64,000 nt of DNA from Daejeonella sp. JGW-45 (GCF_029360805.1 NZ_JARKNC010000010.1:1-64000), one strand, 5' to 3'; positions 54,816 through 62,548 are shown, counted from the stretch's first letter. The notes: generated by a model not told the origin, from the sequence alone. A program made the numbers and translations.

Positions 54816-57158
54816 TCAAATCTCACCGTCGAATACCAAAATATCTTCAAGTGCCAGGCGGTGGGCTTTCAGCACTGGTTCTTCAGCAATAGCTATTTTT
54901 GCCAGAAACACCTCGGCATCATTGTTTCCCGAACCGGTGATCTTATTAAACCGTTCCCGCAACATGCTTAGTTCCCGGATATTTGCTTCTTCCAGGCCTT
55001 CTCCATTTCCATGTAAAATACGTGAGAAAAGATAGAGAGGCGAAATCAGCGGATGAATGGCAAGATTAAGGTTTGTTGCCTCCAGCCAGAACCTTTCCAT
55101 GGAACGGCCCCCTTCAAAAAAGTTTTTAAGGCTATATCCCGGAAGGCTTATCAGGCAGAGTGCCGAAGCAGTCGAAACCGTTCTCATGGCAAGCATGCCC
55201 AAAGCATTTCCCCCGCCAAGCTCCTTAACTGCATTTATCACTTTCTCGCTCCGGATAACCCCCATTGCCGCCATCAGGGAATGGCCAAGGCCGAGAGTCT
55301 GAATGTCGATGCCATCGCGGGTGCGTTCAGCCTCTTCATTGGTCCAGCGCATCTCACGATGCACAAAATCATAATGCCCTTCCGGGTTGAGGAGCCGTAT
55401 CTTATCGCAGGCGCCGATGATCATCGCAAGGCTCCGAAGATCTGCCTCGTCAGTAAAATACTTAAGCTGAACACCGGGTATGGATTCAGCCATCACCTTC
55501 AGCCGTGATAACAGGTCTTCCCCGACAGATGATTTGGGCGCAAGCAACCGGTTGGTATGCCTTCTGAATATGGCACTGTCAAGTGGTTTTACAAGATCAG
55601 TTTCCCGCTTCGGCTGAAGTGCTCTAAAGCGGATAGCAGCAACGACCTTTTCTGTGGAGCTGTCCGGGAAAAGAGCGTAGTATGGTTCCAGCCCAAGATT
55701 TAAGGCATGGATGCTCAGGTTTTCATAGGCCGCTCCTAAACTTATGAATGATGCGGTTTTTTGGAAGTCGCCAAAGGAAAATGACCTGAATTCATCATGG
55801 AAAAGATATAATACACCATTTTTATAGAACCATTTCCACGGCTGGTCATTACCTGTTGAGGGAGCCGCTGATGCCGCTGAAACCAATTGCTTAATGGTTT
55901 CGTTATCCGGGATGATATCGTCCGGCAAGGTTTCAAGTTTTACTCCGGCACTCAGGCTCTTCATATCTTCTTTCCAAAGCGGCGCAAAAGGGTTGTGTTT
56001 CGTGTGAACCTTTTCATCCGTTTGTTTTTTGTCTGATATGAGTTCATCCAGGTCTATATAATATCTTCCTGATTCGTGAAACTGATCGAGCAGTATGCGC
56101 CGGCAAACATCAGCTCCTAATGCCCCTCCAAGAACGACAGAACTCGCCAGCTGCGGCCATGTGTTTATGGTTTGTTCCACTTCCAGCATGGACGCCTTTG
56201 CCCTCAGGGAGATGTTCTCTATCCCCAGCATTTGCAGCATTACAGGTATCTTATCCTCTGTGCTGAGGCCTCTGATTGTTTTAGGATCTACATTGTCGAT
56301 TGTTCCGTGAAGCAAGGGACGATCAGGCTCCAGATCAAAGCGCTCTACGTCAAGCATTCCGCGGTCGCTGGTATCCATCAGTACCGGGATGCCAAGATCC
56401 CTTGCCTTGAAACGGGAAATGATCTTAATATCGAGGCTGTCGCATTCGTCTACAAGGAGATCAATTTTTCCATTGCCGGTGAAAAAATCATCCATATTTT
56501 CTTCAGTGAGCCCGTCGAAATAACAAATAACGTGTAAGAAGGGATCTATTTCAGCAATTTCGCGTGCGGTTATCACCACTTTGGGAATGCCGAGGTTATG
56601 AACACCCGAACGGATCCGGTTGAGATTGCTTAATTCCAGCGTGTCAAAGTCGGTTAGACGAAGCTCCCCAAACCCTCTTTCCATCGCCAGGGTAAGTGCA
56701 ACAGACTGCCCGACCGAAAGTCCGATAATGCCAATGATCTTAGTGGCCAGTTCGTCTTGCTCCTTTTTGGTTATCTTATACTGGTTACGGTTGCTTCGGA
56801 CCTGGATAAATTCTTGTTTATCAAGCATGTGGACCAGGCGCCTGCTCCAGGGATAATAAACCCATACACCGTATGAATCAATATCTTTCCCCCCCAGGTG
56901 GCTGTTTATCAGATCCGCGTAATCAGTTTCTTTAATTTTAACAGCCGGACTTTTCATTTTAATCAGCTCGCGCAGCTGGCCATGAATTTCATCATGGGCA
57001 AATACAACATCGCCTGACGCCAGCAGCCCGTCAAGGGCGCTCCGGTCAGAGGGATTATCCAGCCTGAAAAATGTAGGGCGATAGGTTAGTTGTATTTGTC
57101 TGGATGCATCTGAAAGTGCATTGATCCTGGCTTTCATAGTAGGTGATTTTAATAGCAA
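54816..57158 (-). CDS. ThiF-nitroreductase fusion (Rv1355c-like family)
   Basis: The 780-residue protein joins two enzymes. A leading region of about 130 residues precedes an E1/ThiF-type adenylating domain: IGIIGLSVGQSVALTLAMERG (GxxGxxxG), LTDFDTLELSNLNRI and the nearby Lys (LGIPKV). Zinc CxxC pairs of many E1-like proteins are absent. From about residue 415 a nitroreductase-type FMN domain follows (VSAASAAPSTGNDQPWKWF; RRHTNRLLAP; AMRTVSTASALCLISLPG). I recall this architecture as the Rv1355c family. It follows the acyltransferase-like gene by 31 bases. Activation plus redox chemistry on a small molecule is the likely role; the substrate is unknown. Confidence 0.85.
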   Translation of the reverse strand: MLLKSPTMKARINALSDASRQIQLTYRPTFFRLDNPSDRSALDGLLASGDVVFAHDEIHGQLRELIKMKSPAVKIKETDYADLINSHLGGKDIDSYGVWVYYPWSRRLVHMLDKQEFIQVRSNRNQYKITKKEQDELATKIIGIIGLSVGQSVALTLAMERGFGELRLTDFDTLELSNLNRIRSGVHNLGIPKVVITAREIAEIDPFLHVICYFDGLTEENMDDFFTGNGKIDLLVDECDSLDIKIISRFKARDLGIPVLMDTSDRGMLDVERFDLEPDRPLLHGTIDNVDPKTIRGLSTEDKIPVMLQMLGIENISLRAKASMLEVEQTINTWPQLASSVVLGGALGADVCRRILLDQFHESGRYYIDLDELISDKKQTDEKVHTKHNPFAPLWKEDMKSLSAGVKLETLPDDIIPDNETIKQLVSAASAAPSTGNDQPWKWFYKNGVLYLFHDEFRSFSFGDFQKTASFISLGAAYENLSIHALNLGLEPYYALFPDSSTEKVVAAIRFRALQPKRETDLVKPLDSAIFRRHTNRLLAPKSSVGEDLLSRLKVMAESIPGVQLKYFTDEADLRSLAMIIGACDKIRLLNPEGHYDFVHREMRWTNEEAERTRDGIDIQTLGLGHSLMAAMGVIRSEKVINAVKELGGGNALGMLAMRTVSTASALCLISLPGYSLKNFFEGGRSMERFWLEATNLNLAIHPLISPLYLFSRILHGNGEGLEEANIRELSMLRERFNKITGSGNNDAEVFLAKIAIAEEPVLKAHRLALEDILVFDGEI

Positions 57159-57189
57159 AAGCTATCGTACATTAAATATTCTGTCTTAC

Positions 57190-57999
57190 CTACAGCAAAT
57201 TTAGATTACTTTCATCAATACTGCCGGTTGATTTTCCTTTCGTCGTATTGGCAATTGTAGCCTGAAGATCCCATTTATCCATATTTGGGATTTCGATATC
57301 GTAGTGTATTTCTATTTTTTTCCTGCGGAGCTCCTCTATCCTGACCCCCTGCAGATTTTCCCGGAGCGACATGATAGCAGCTTTATTCTCCGCATCAGCC
57401 GCGCTAAGGTCCTTCAGATCGCGGAGAATAAGTACGGTTGCCAGCAGGTCTAGCTTGGGATAATAGAACGTGCCATTATTTCCGATCCCTTCCTCAATTT
57501 CATAGCCCACGCTTTGCGCCATCTTTACGGTGTAGGGGGCGCAAAGACCAAACAGTGAATCCAGTCCTATCTGTGTCGACATGGCCACTCCAACACGGGT
57601 TAAAAAGATACTGCCTATACCATAGCCGGCAATCTCCCGCGAATTCCACAAACCGCAGCCCTCTCCGGTACCTTTCTGGGCGTAATCCCATACCATATCG
57701 TAAATAGCAGGATCTAAAGCGCCCGTGGCCTGCTCAATTGGCAGCGGTTCTGTTCCGCCCGCCACGTGGATACGTGCGCCTCCGTAAATGTGCTCTTTGT
57801 CAAGCGACTCTACAATCATGACAAACGCTGCGGGGTTATTAACCCATTCGTTATTAGAAGAGGTTACCTTTTCTACGCCTATGCTTGTCAGCACCCGCTT
57901 ATGCCCTTCCACAAATAATTCACACGACCGCGGGTCGTCAATGGCCCTGAATGCCCTTAAACGCACAACAGGGTTGCCATTATTAAATTGTATCTCCAT
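57190..57999 (-). CDS. GNAT-fold N-acyltransferase-like protein (autoinducer-synthase-like)
   Basis: The 269-residue protein has no signal peptide. Its middle reads like the acyl-donor part of GNAT or acyl-homoserine-lactone synthase folds: YGGARIHVAGG, an NSREIAGYGIGSIFLTRVGVAM helix region, then GLDSLFGLCAPYTVKMAQSVGYEI. This resembles LuxI/FeeM-type N-acyl amino acid synthases more than short-chain GNATs, but my assignment rests on pattern alone. A charged C-terminal extension of about 75 residues follows (LRRKKIEIHYDIEIPNMDKW). It is the first gene of the five-gene operon and faces the divergent receiver at 58140. Confidence 0.65.
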   Translation of the reverse strand: MEIQFNNGNPVVRLRAFRAIDDPRSCELFVEGHKRVLTSIGVEKVTSSNNEWVNNPAAFVMIVESLDKEHIYGGARIHVAGGTEPLPIEQATGALDPAIYDMVWDYAQKGTGEGCGLWNSREIAGYGIGSIFLTRVGVAMSTQIGLDSLFGLCAPYTVKMAQSVGYEIEEGIGNNGTFYYPKLDLLATVLILRDLKDLSAADAENKAAIMSLRENLQGVRIEELRRKKIEIHYDIEIPNMDKWDLQATIANTTKGKSTGSIDESNLNLL

Positions 58000-58120
58000 T
58001 TATATACTATATCCCGCCTTGTCTTGCTGAATATATTTTACTATCATTAGATAAGATTTATAAGAATTGTTTCAGCCAGTAATTTAGGGGATAATTAGTA
58101 TCTTTTTTATTAATTATCCT

Positions 58121-58128
58121 TATTTTTG
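58121..58128 (+). promoter_or_regulatory. -7 box TATTTTTG for the receiver gene at 58140
   Basis: An exact TAnnTTTG lies 11 bases before the ATG at 58140, in the 140-base region between divergent genes. No clear -33 TTTG and no obvious minus-strand box were found. Confidence 0.5.
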
Positions 58129-58139
58129 CTAAAATATTA

Positions 58140-58616
58140 ATGTTACAACAAATGTCTGATAAAAAGATTGATATCCTGTATGTCGATGATGAAGAAAATA
58201 ATCTGATATCATTCAAGGCTACTTTCAGACTTAAATATAATATTATGATCGCGGTCAGTGCTGATGCCGCTATGAAAATATTGGAAACAAAGCCCGTTGA
58301 GATCATAATCACTGATCAGCGCATGCCTAATATGACCGGCATTGAATTCCTTGAAAAGGTTATTGAAAAATATCCAGATCCTGTACGAATTCTTCTGACC
58401 GGTTATGCCGACATGAACGCCGTTATTGATGCTGTTAACAAAGGTAAGATTTATCACTATCTAAGCAAGCCGTGGAGCGAACAGGAGCTTGAGGAAACTA
58501 TTCAAAAAGCGTTTGAAGCCTATCAGGCGAGCAGGGAAGTTAAAGAAATGAATAGTAAGCTCGCCGTGTCTAATGATCAGCTTGAGTTTTTGCTAAGGCA
58601 GAAGCTGCTTTCATGA
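58140..58616 (+). CDS. response regulator paralogous to the hybrid receiver
   Basis: The 158-residue protein is a receiver (ILYVDDEENN; phosphoacceptor Asp59 in IITDQRMPN; LLTGYAD; LSKPW) followed by a short coiled coil (KEMNSKLAVSNDQLEFLLRQK). It is closely similar to residues 1-140 of the hybrid at 51524 (both have DQRMP, ILLTGYAD, KPW and the same linker), but stops where the kinase part would start. ATG 58140 and 58152 are both usable. It diverges from the biosynthesis operon and may report on or modulate the same relay. Confidence 0.92.
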   Translation: MLQQMSDKKIDILYVDDEENNLISFKATFRLKYNIMIAVSADAAMKILETKPVEIIITDQRMPNMTGIEFLEKVIEKYPDPVRILLTGYADMNAVIDAVNKGKIYHYLSKPWSEQELEETIQKAFEAYQASREVKEMNSKLAVSNDQLEFLLRQKLLS

Positions 58617-58618
58617 TA

Positions 58619-58770
58619 CGGGAAGCGAGAGACGAGAAGCGAGTTTCTTTCCAACGTACCTTCTGAGATTCTCATAGATCCAATCATTTTTCATTTAATC
58701 GTTCTTCTACTGGTATAGAAACAATCAGTCTCGGCCTCATCGTTCGTTTCTCGCATCTCGTTTCTCGTCC
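58619..58770. repeat. inverted copies of a GAGAnACGAG repeat
   Basis: GAGAGACGAGAAGCGAG (about 58626-58642) and, on the opposite strand, GAGAAACGAGATGCGAG (58743-58770 region) match at 15 of 17 positions and face each other across about 100 bases. A third copy lies at 59400-59426. The pair looks like a REP-type or miniature repeat following the receiver stop codon. The enclosed 100 bases hold no gene I can support. Confidence 0.7.
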
Positions 58771-58840
58771 CAGTTAATTACACTTTCCCGAAACCAAATC
58801 CGGAATCGAGCTGTTTTCAAATCAAACAACATCAACGATT

Positions 58841-59293
58841 ATGGAAACTAAAGAAAAAACAGAGGTATTAAACGACCTTATTTTGATAAACAATGACAGG
58901 ATTGAGGGTTATCAAAAAGCTAAGGAAGAATTGAAAGATGGAAATGACGATCTTAAAGAATTGTTTACATCAATGATAGCGGAGAGCCACGCTTTAAAGA
59001 TGGCCCTGGCCACTGAAGTTACAGCCTCCGGTGAAGAAGTAGAAGAAGGAACAACGAACAGCGGAAAGATCTACCGCGCCTGGATGGATGTAAAAGCTGC
59101 ATTCAGCGGTGCTGATCGTAAAGCCGTGCTCGAAAGCTGTGAGTTTGGCGAAGATGCTGCACAGAAGGCTTATCAAATGGCACTTAAAGAAGAAGATCTG
59201 CCGGCACATGTACGCTCGCTGATCTCCGAGCAAAAGGCAACACTGAGAGCTTCACACGATAAGATCAAAGCTTTGCGCGACGCACAGGCCTGA
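58841..59293 (+). CDS. PA2169 family four-helix-bundle protein (DUF2383)
   Basis: The 150-residue, ferritin-like four-helix-bundle protein is all helical and acidic. Helix 1 is EVLNDLILINNDRIEGYQKA; a second begins KELFTSMIAESHALKMAL; the tail is LISEQKATLRASHDKIKAL. The domain is known from proteins of unknown role, often stress induced. Repeats at 58619-58770 and 59400-59426 flank it, and it has its own terminator. Confidence 0.92.
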   Translation: METKEKTEVLNDLILINNDRIEGYQKAKEELKDGNDDLKELFTSMIAESHALKMALATEVTASGEEVEEGTTNSGKIYRAWMDVKAAFSGADRKAVLESCEFGEDAAQKAYQMALKEEDLPAHVRSLISEQKATLRASHDKIKALRDAQA

Positions 59294-59315
59294 GATTAAG
59301 TCAAATCACTGAATT

Positions 59316-59356
59316 AAAAAGATCCCCCGGTTCTCCTCGAAGCGGGGGATCTTTTT
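59316..59356 (+). terminator. terminator after the PA2169 family gene
   Basis: GATCCCCCG pairs with CGGGGGATC over a 13-base loop and is followed by TTTTT. An A-run precedes the stem, so it may work both ways. Confidence 0.9.
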
Positions 59357-59700
59357 AATTTACAGAAACGCGGCGGCAAAATACGGAAGATACGATCATC
59401 TCGTTTCCCGCATCTCGTCTCTCATTCACCGCCCATTTCCCCCCCATTCACCGAGTACTTGACGGCGCCTGCCTAATTGCAGTTTACCTGTTCCCGCCTT
59501 CCATATACTTTTGATCAGACAAAACGAAGAGATCAAACAGAGCGCTGCTAAATATATTTTCACTCGGCTGTATCATTTTATATGCAAGCGGCGTCTTAGC
59601 TGTAATAAACTGTTAATCTGCTGCTAACGTCATGAACACGCAGTATACAAATTGCAACAGAAATGCTGATGATATAGCTTAAACGACAAATTATTTTTTC
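59357..59700. other. intergenic stretch with one repeat copy
   Basis: This stretch of over 300 bases holds no gene I can support. It contains the third GAGAnACGAG repeat (minus-strand sense, 59400-59426) and a TACTTTTG at 59506-59513 that matches TAnnTTTG but lies about 190 bases from the next start. Confidence 0.6.
59400..59426 (-). repeat. third copy of the GAGAnACGAG repeat
   Basis: On the minus strand it reads GAGAGACGAGATGCGGGAAACGAG (written here in parts: GAGAGACGAGATGCG then GGAAACGAG). It has the same orientation as the second copy near 58743. Confidence 0.65.
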
Positions 59701-59898
59701 ATGAAAACTGTACATTTTGAGATCCCAACCATGACCAGGCTCAACCGGCAGCTTGAGGTATGCAACTCTGTAAAAAAACTGAACGTAGTGAATATAACTA
59801 CCGAAAGTGGCCGCGCTGCTGTTACCTTTCAGGATACCTTATTGAAAGTGGATATAATCAAGGCTATAGAAGAAGCCGGGTATATTGTTAAGTACTAG
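59701..59898 (+). CDS. small HMA-like protein lacking the CxxC metal motif
   Basis: The 65-residue protein has the beta-alpha-beta pattern of heavy-metal-associated domains: a strand VHFEIP, a loop plus helix TRLNRQLEVCNSVKKLN, VVNITTESGRAAVTF, and KVDIIKAIEEAGYIVKY. The metal-binding CxxC is replaced by TMTRLNR, with one Cys further on. It may be a degenerate HMA used for protein contact, or bind metal differently. Its stop overlaps the convergent sensor gene by four bases. Confidence 0.7.
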   Translation: MKTVHFEIPTMTRLNRQLEVCNSVKKLNVVNITTESGRAAVTFQDTLLKVDIIKAIEEAGYIVKY

Positions 59899-60572
59899 TT
59901 AAGGTTATATTTCTCCTGCCTGATATGCACCTGCTTATCTGTAATAATCAGGATCATAATAACCAGGCCCAGAATAATAGCTATTACAAACTGGAGCTGG
60001 GTTAAAAAAGTAGAGCTCGATTCACTTTTTTTGGACTCGGTTAACAACTCTTTCCCTACCCGGGTCTGGACCTGTGTTAATCGCATCAGGTCTTTGTTCA
60101 GATCATTATAGAGATGTACTGTAGTACTCAGGTACAGATCCCGTGCGGCTTCTTTATTTTCTTCGGCAGTTTTTATCAGTAGCAGCTCATCCCGTCTGTA
60201 ATCCCTGACATTCTTTTTCAGGCTGCTAAGATAATTCGATTCGGCCTTTACCAGGTAGGTGTTCTCGTATTTGCTGATCAGCTTATCCATCTTCAGGTTC
60301 TCTTCCCCGATAAAACGATTTATCTCCGTGCTGCTGATCTTATCTGTAAAAAGGTAAGTAAAAAGCTGGTTTCTCTTGCTATGAATATGGTCGGCTATTG
60401 TATAAAGATCTACTGCCGGTATAAGCCTGTCTTCATAAATAGAATTGAACGACTTTGAAATACGCGTAACGTTATAGGATTCCAGGAGACTGAAGATCAT
60501 TATAAACAGCATTAACACTGCCAGCATGATGGCGAGGCGGATTTTACGTTGTATTGCGAAAGCCCATTTCAT
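59895..60572 (-). CDS. membrane sensor with MCP four-helix-bundle domain and no output domain
   Basis: The 225-residue protein has two membrane segments (IRLAIMLAVLMLFIMIFSLL near 15 and LQFVIAIILGLVIMILII near 190) and between them a periplasmic helical bundle of about 145 residues. This is the layout of the 4HB_MCP sensor domain of chemoreceptors. After the second segment only about 15 residues remain, so there is no HAMP, kinase or signalling part. It may act through partners. A downstream coding extension is ruled out by the stop and the overlapping convergent gene. Confidence 0.8.
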   Translation of the reverse strand: MKWAFAIQRKIRLAIMLAVLMLFIMIFSLLESYNVTRISKSFNSIYEDRLIPAVDLYTIADHIHSKRNQLFTYLFTDKISSTEINRFIGEENLKMDKLISKYENTYLVKAESNYLSSLKKNVRDYRRDELLLIKTAEENKEAARDLYLSTTVHLYNDLNKDLMRLTQVQTRVGKELLTESKKSESSSTFLTQLQFVIAIILGLVIMILIITDKQVHIRQEKYNLN

Positions 60573-60590
60573 ACACATTAAGTTTTAGAT

Positions 60591-60623
60591 AAAAAAGCCC
60601 TGAGCCTTTTAGTGCTCAAGGCT
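60591..60623 (-). terminator. terminator after the DUF2911 gene
   Basis: Read on the minus strand, AGCCTTGAGC and GCTCAGGGCT form a 10-bp stem (one G-T pair) followed by TTTTTT, 20 bases after the stop codon. Confidence 0.88.
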
Positions 60624-60642
60624 GTATTTTATTCCGGCGTTT

Positions 60643-61485
60643 CTATTTGCCGGCCTGTGCAATTATTGCACTATTAAGCCGGATGTATTCGGCATTGTTC
60701 ATTGTCTTTGCAATTTCGAGACCTGTCTTTGCGCTGGCAGCCGCTCCTGCCTTGTCACCTGCTTTAAGCTGGATCTTTGCTTTATAGTAATTGTACCATG
60801 GAGTCTTCTGATCGGCCGGGTCTACCGCGTTCATCCATTCCAGAGCCTTGTTAAGATCCTTGCCGTTATCTAAATAATAGATGGCCGACTGCATATAAGG
60901 CTTTTTCTCTCCTTTCATAGCCTGATCGATGTTTGCCATTACCCGGCTGTCCACATCCACAGTCATTCCAATGCCAACCCTTGTGTCTGCCCAATCCAGG
61001 TTTAGTTTCGCCGACGCAGGTGTAACATCACCAAAGGAAATGGTAAAGGTCTCTGTCTTTTCAGGAAGCCTGGATGGCTTTACCGTGAAACGCAGAACAT
61101 CTTCAGATTGTTTGTACGAATATGCACCCCACTGCTTGGTGTCTTTATTAAGGATAACTGTCCAGGAAGCTTTACCCGGGATAGTCAACAGCGCATACTC
61201 TCCCGCTTTCACAGGATTGCCCGCCAGGCTGATATCCTCAGAAAAGGCGATAGTCGTAATTGTGTTTGCCCCTGTACGCCACACCTCGCCATAAGGTGTA
61301 AGATCGGTAAAAACGTTTCTGCCCTTAACATTCGGACGCGAGTATTTTACCGTGACCGTACCAAGGCCAAACTCCTGGATAATTGTTTGTGCACTGCTTA
61401 CCTGAGGCATTTTTAACTGTGCTGATGCCGGAGCAAGGAATAAGCAGCAAAGGATAAAGACAAATAAAATTGAGATCTTTTTCAT
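60643..61485 (-). CDS. DUF2911 domain-containing exported protein
   Basis: The 280-residue protein has a signal peptide (ISILFVFILCCLFLAPASA). A DUF2911 beta-domain covers about residues 28-175 (VKYSRPNVKGRNVFTDLTPYG, RTGANTITTIAFSEDI). A helical TPR-like tail follows (ALEWMNAVDPADQKTPWYNYYKAKIQLKAG, split here as ALEWMNAVDP then AKIQLKAGDKAGA). The function of DUF2911 is unknown. It is common in Bacteroidota. A strong terminator follows. Confidence 0.9.
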   Translation of the reverse strand: MKKISILFVFILCCLFLAPASAQLKMPQVSSAQTIIQEFGLGTVTVKYSRPNVKGRNVFTDLTPYGEVWRTGANTITTIAFSEDISLAGNPVKAGEYALLTIPGKASWTVILNKDTKQWGAYSYKQSEDVLRFTVKPSRLPEKTETFTISFGDVTPASAKLNLDWADTRVGIGMTVDVDSRVMANIDQAMKGEKKPYMQSAIYYLDNGKDLNKALEWMNAVDPADQKTPWYNYYKAKIQLKAGDKAGAAASAKTGLEIAKTMNNAEYIRLNSAIIAQAGK

Positions 61486-61641
61486 GGTTAATTTTTTTAA
61501 TACTTAAAATTAGTCAAATATCGCTTAAGAAATCCAATAGTACCGTCTTTTACTAATTCTTAATCCAGGCCCAGCCGGGATACGTGGTCGGGTTTTGCCC
61601 GGATAAAAATACCAGGCTGATATGAACAGACAGGAAACGAT

Positions 61642-62253
61642 TTACTTAAGCACGATCTTTCCCAGGTACACACTATTCGAACACCTGTCACGCTCCTCAG
61701 AAACGAATGCTATATACAGGTCGACTTCCTTGCCTGAGATATATTCGTACGGGAGGATGTGCTTTCCCTCATTTCTCCGCGCTCCGCATACATCCCATAC
61801 CCGGTCTTCGCCGCCCGCATAAGCCAGCACCATTGCCCGGTCGGTCGTATCCCCGCCTGGCTCCCACCTAAAATCAATTATGCCTTTTTCAGGGTTACTT
61901 ACAGCCGGTGCTGAAGGCAGAGCTAAGTCGCCCCAGGAGATTAACGCCCGCGATGGGTCGAGGGTCAGATCTTCGTTAAGCGCGTTGAGTTTGAGGTACG
62001 ACAAGGCGCTTCCGAAGCCATGCTGCTTGTCCGAATAATTCTGAAATCCTATCCTGACACATGGCGTAATGTTGGTCAGCCATGCCTGTACCGCTGCCAT
62101 TGCTTTTCGGTTGAGGATCTGTTTTTCGCTCGGGGGCTTCGTTGTATGTTTGGGGACACCGCGCATGTAAGTACGACCATATCTGGTATAGCCAACCACT
62201 GATGCTACCCGGCCACTGAAAGCGCCTGTTATCCCGTTTGTTATTCGTGCCAT
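61642..62253 (-). CDS. DUF6266 family protein
   Basis: The 203-residue protein starts with the family N-terminus MARITNGITGAFSGRVASVV, a basic Gly/Arg-rich segment, then a region of helices and a second beta-rich half (DFRWEPGGDTTDRAMVLAY). It has no signal peptide. DUF6266 is a family I know only by name, from Bacteroidota. Its start lies 72 bases from the phased repeat array at 62325. Confidence 0.85.
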   Translation of the reverse strand: MARITNGITGAFSGRVASVVGYTRYGRTYMRGVPKHTTKPPSEKQILNRKAMAAVQAWLTNITPCVRIGFQNYSDKQHGFGSALSYLKLNALNEDLTLDPSRALISWGDLALPSAPAVSNPEKGIIDFRWEPGGDTTDRAMVLAYAGGEDRVWDVCGARRNEGKHILPYEYISGKEVDLYIAFVSEERDRCSNSVYLGKIVLK

Positions 62254-62324
62254 AACAAAAATTTTAAGGTTAAAATTGATTATCTAAATTAATAATTCAA
62301 TGTGATACTTTACAGAAAATATTG

Positions 62325-62401
62325 GGATAAATAACGGATATTATAAGGATAAATTCCCATGGTTATCCGTAGAATATCCGAGTAATGTCCGAAGAATGTC
62401 C
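62325..62401. repeat. 11-bp-phased inverted array of GGATA / TRTCC words
   Basis: GGATA starts at 62325, 62336 and 62347 (period 11). After a 12-base centre (62352-62363), TATCC starts at 62364 and 62375, and TGTCC at 62386 and 62397 (period 11). The left words are the reverse complement of the right words, so the array has two arms facing each other. The right arm also repeats beyond the core word: its 11-mers end in GTAGAA, GAGTAA, GAAGAA and GAAGAA. Confidence 0.85.
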
Positions 62402-62548
62402 GAAGAAATAAAAGATTAATTAAGTAAAATTACACCGTAAACTCCGGTAAGTATTGAACCATCAATTTTCCTCATTTACAGGCCGCAACATCGAATAAAT
62501 GATTTTTATAATTCCATAGATTTTATCTATATCAACATAAATTTATAA

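Noticed and set aside
59632-59682. 16-codon open frame before the HMA-like gene
   Set aside because: It has no ribosome-binding or conservation support and could occur by chance.
61558-61606. GC-rich inverted repeat (CCGGG...CCCGG) after the DUF6266 gene
   Set aside because: There is no T-run on either strand and the stem is short with a long loop.
62325-62401. Array read as classical DnaA boxes (TTATCCACA)
   Set aside because: Three of the seven sites begin TTATCC in the box orientation, but positions 7-9 read CAA, TTA or GTA and none has the ACA that DnaA needs. The arrangement is similar to oriC arms, so the idea is kept only as an alternative in the finding.
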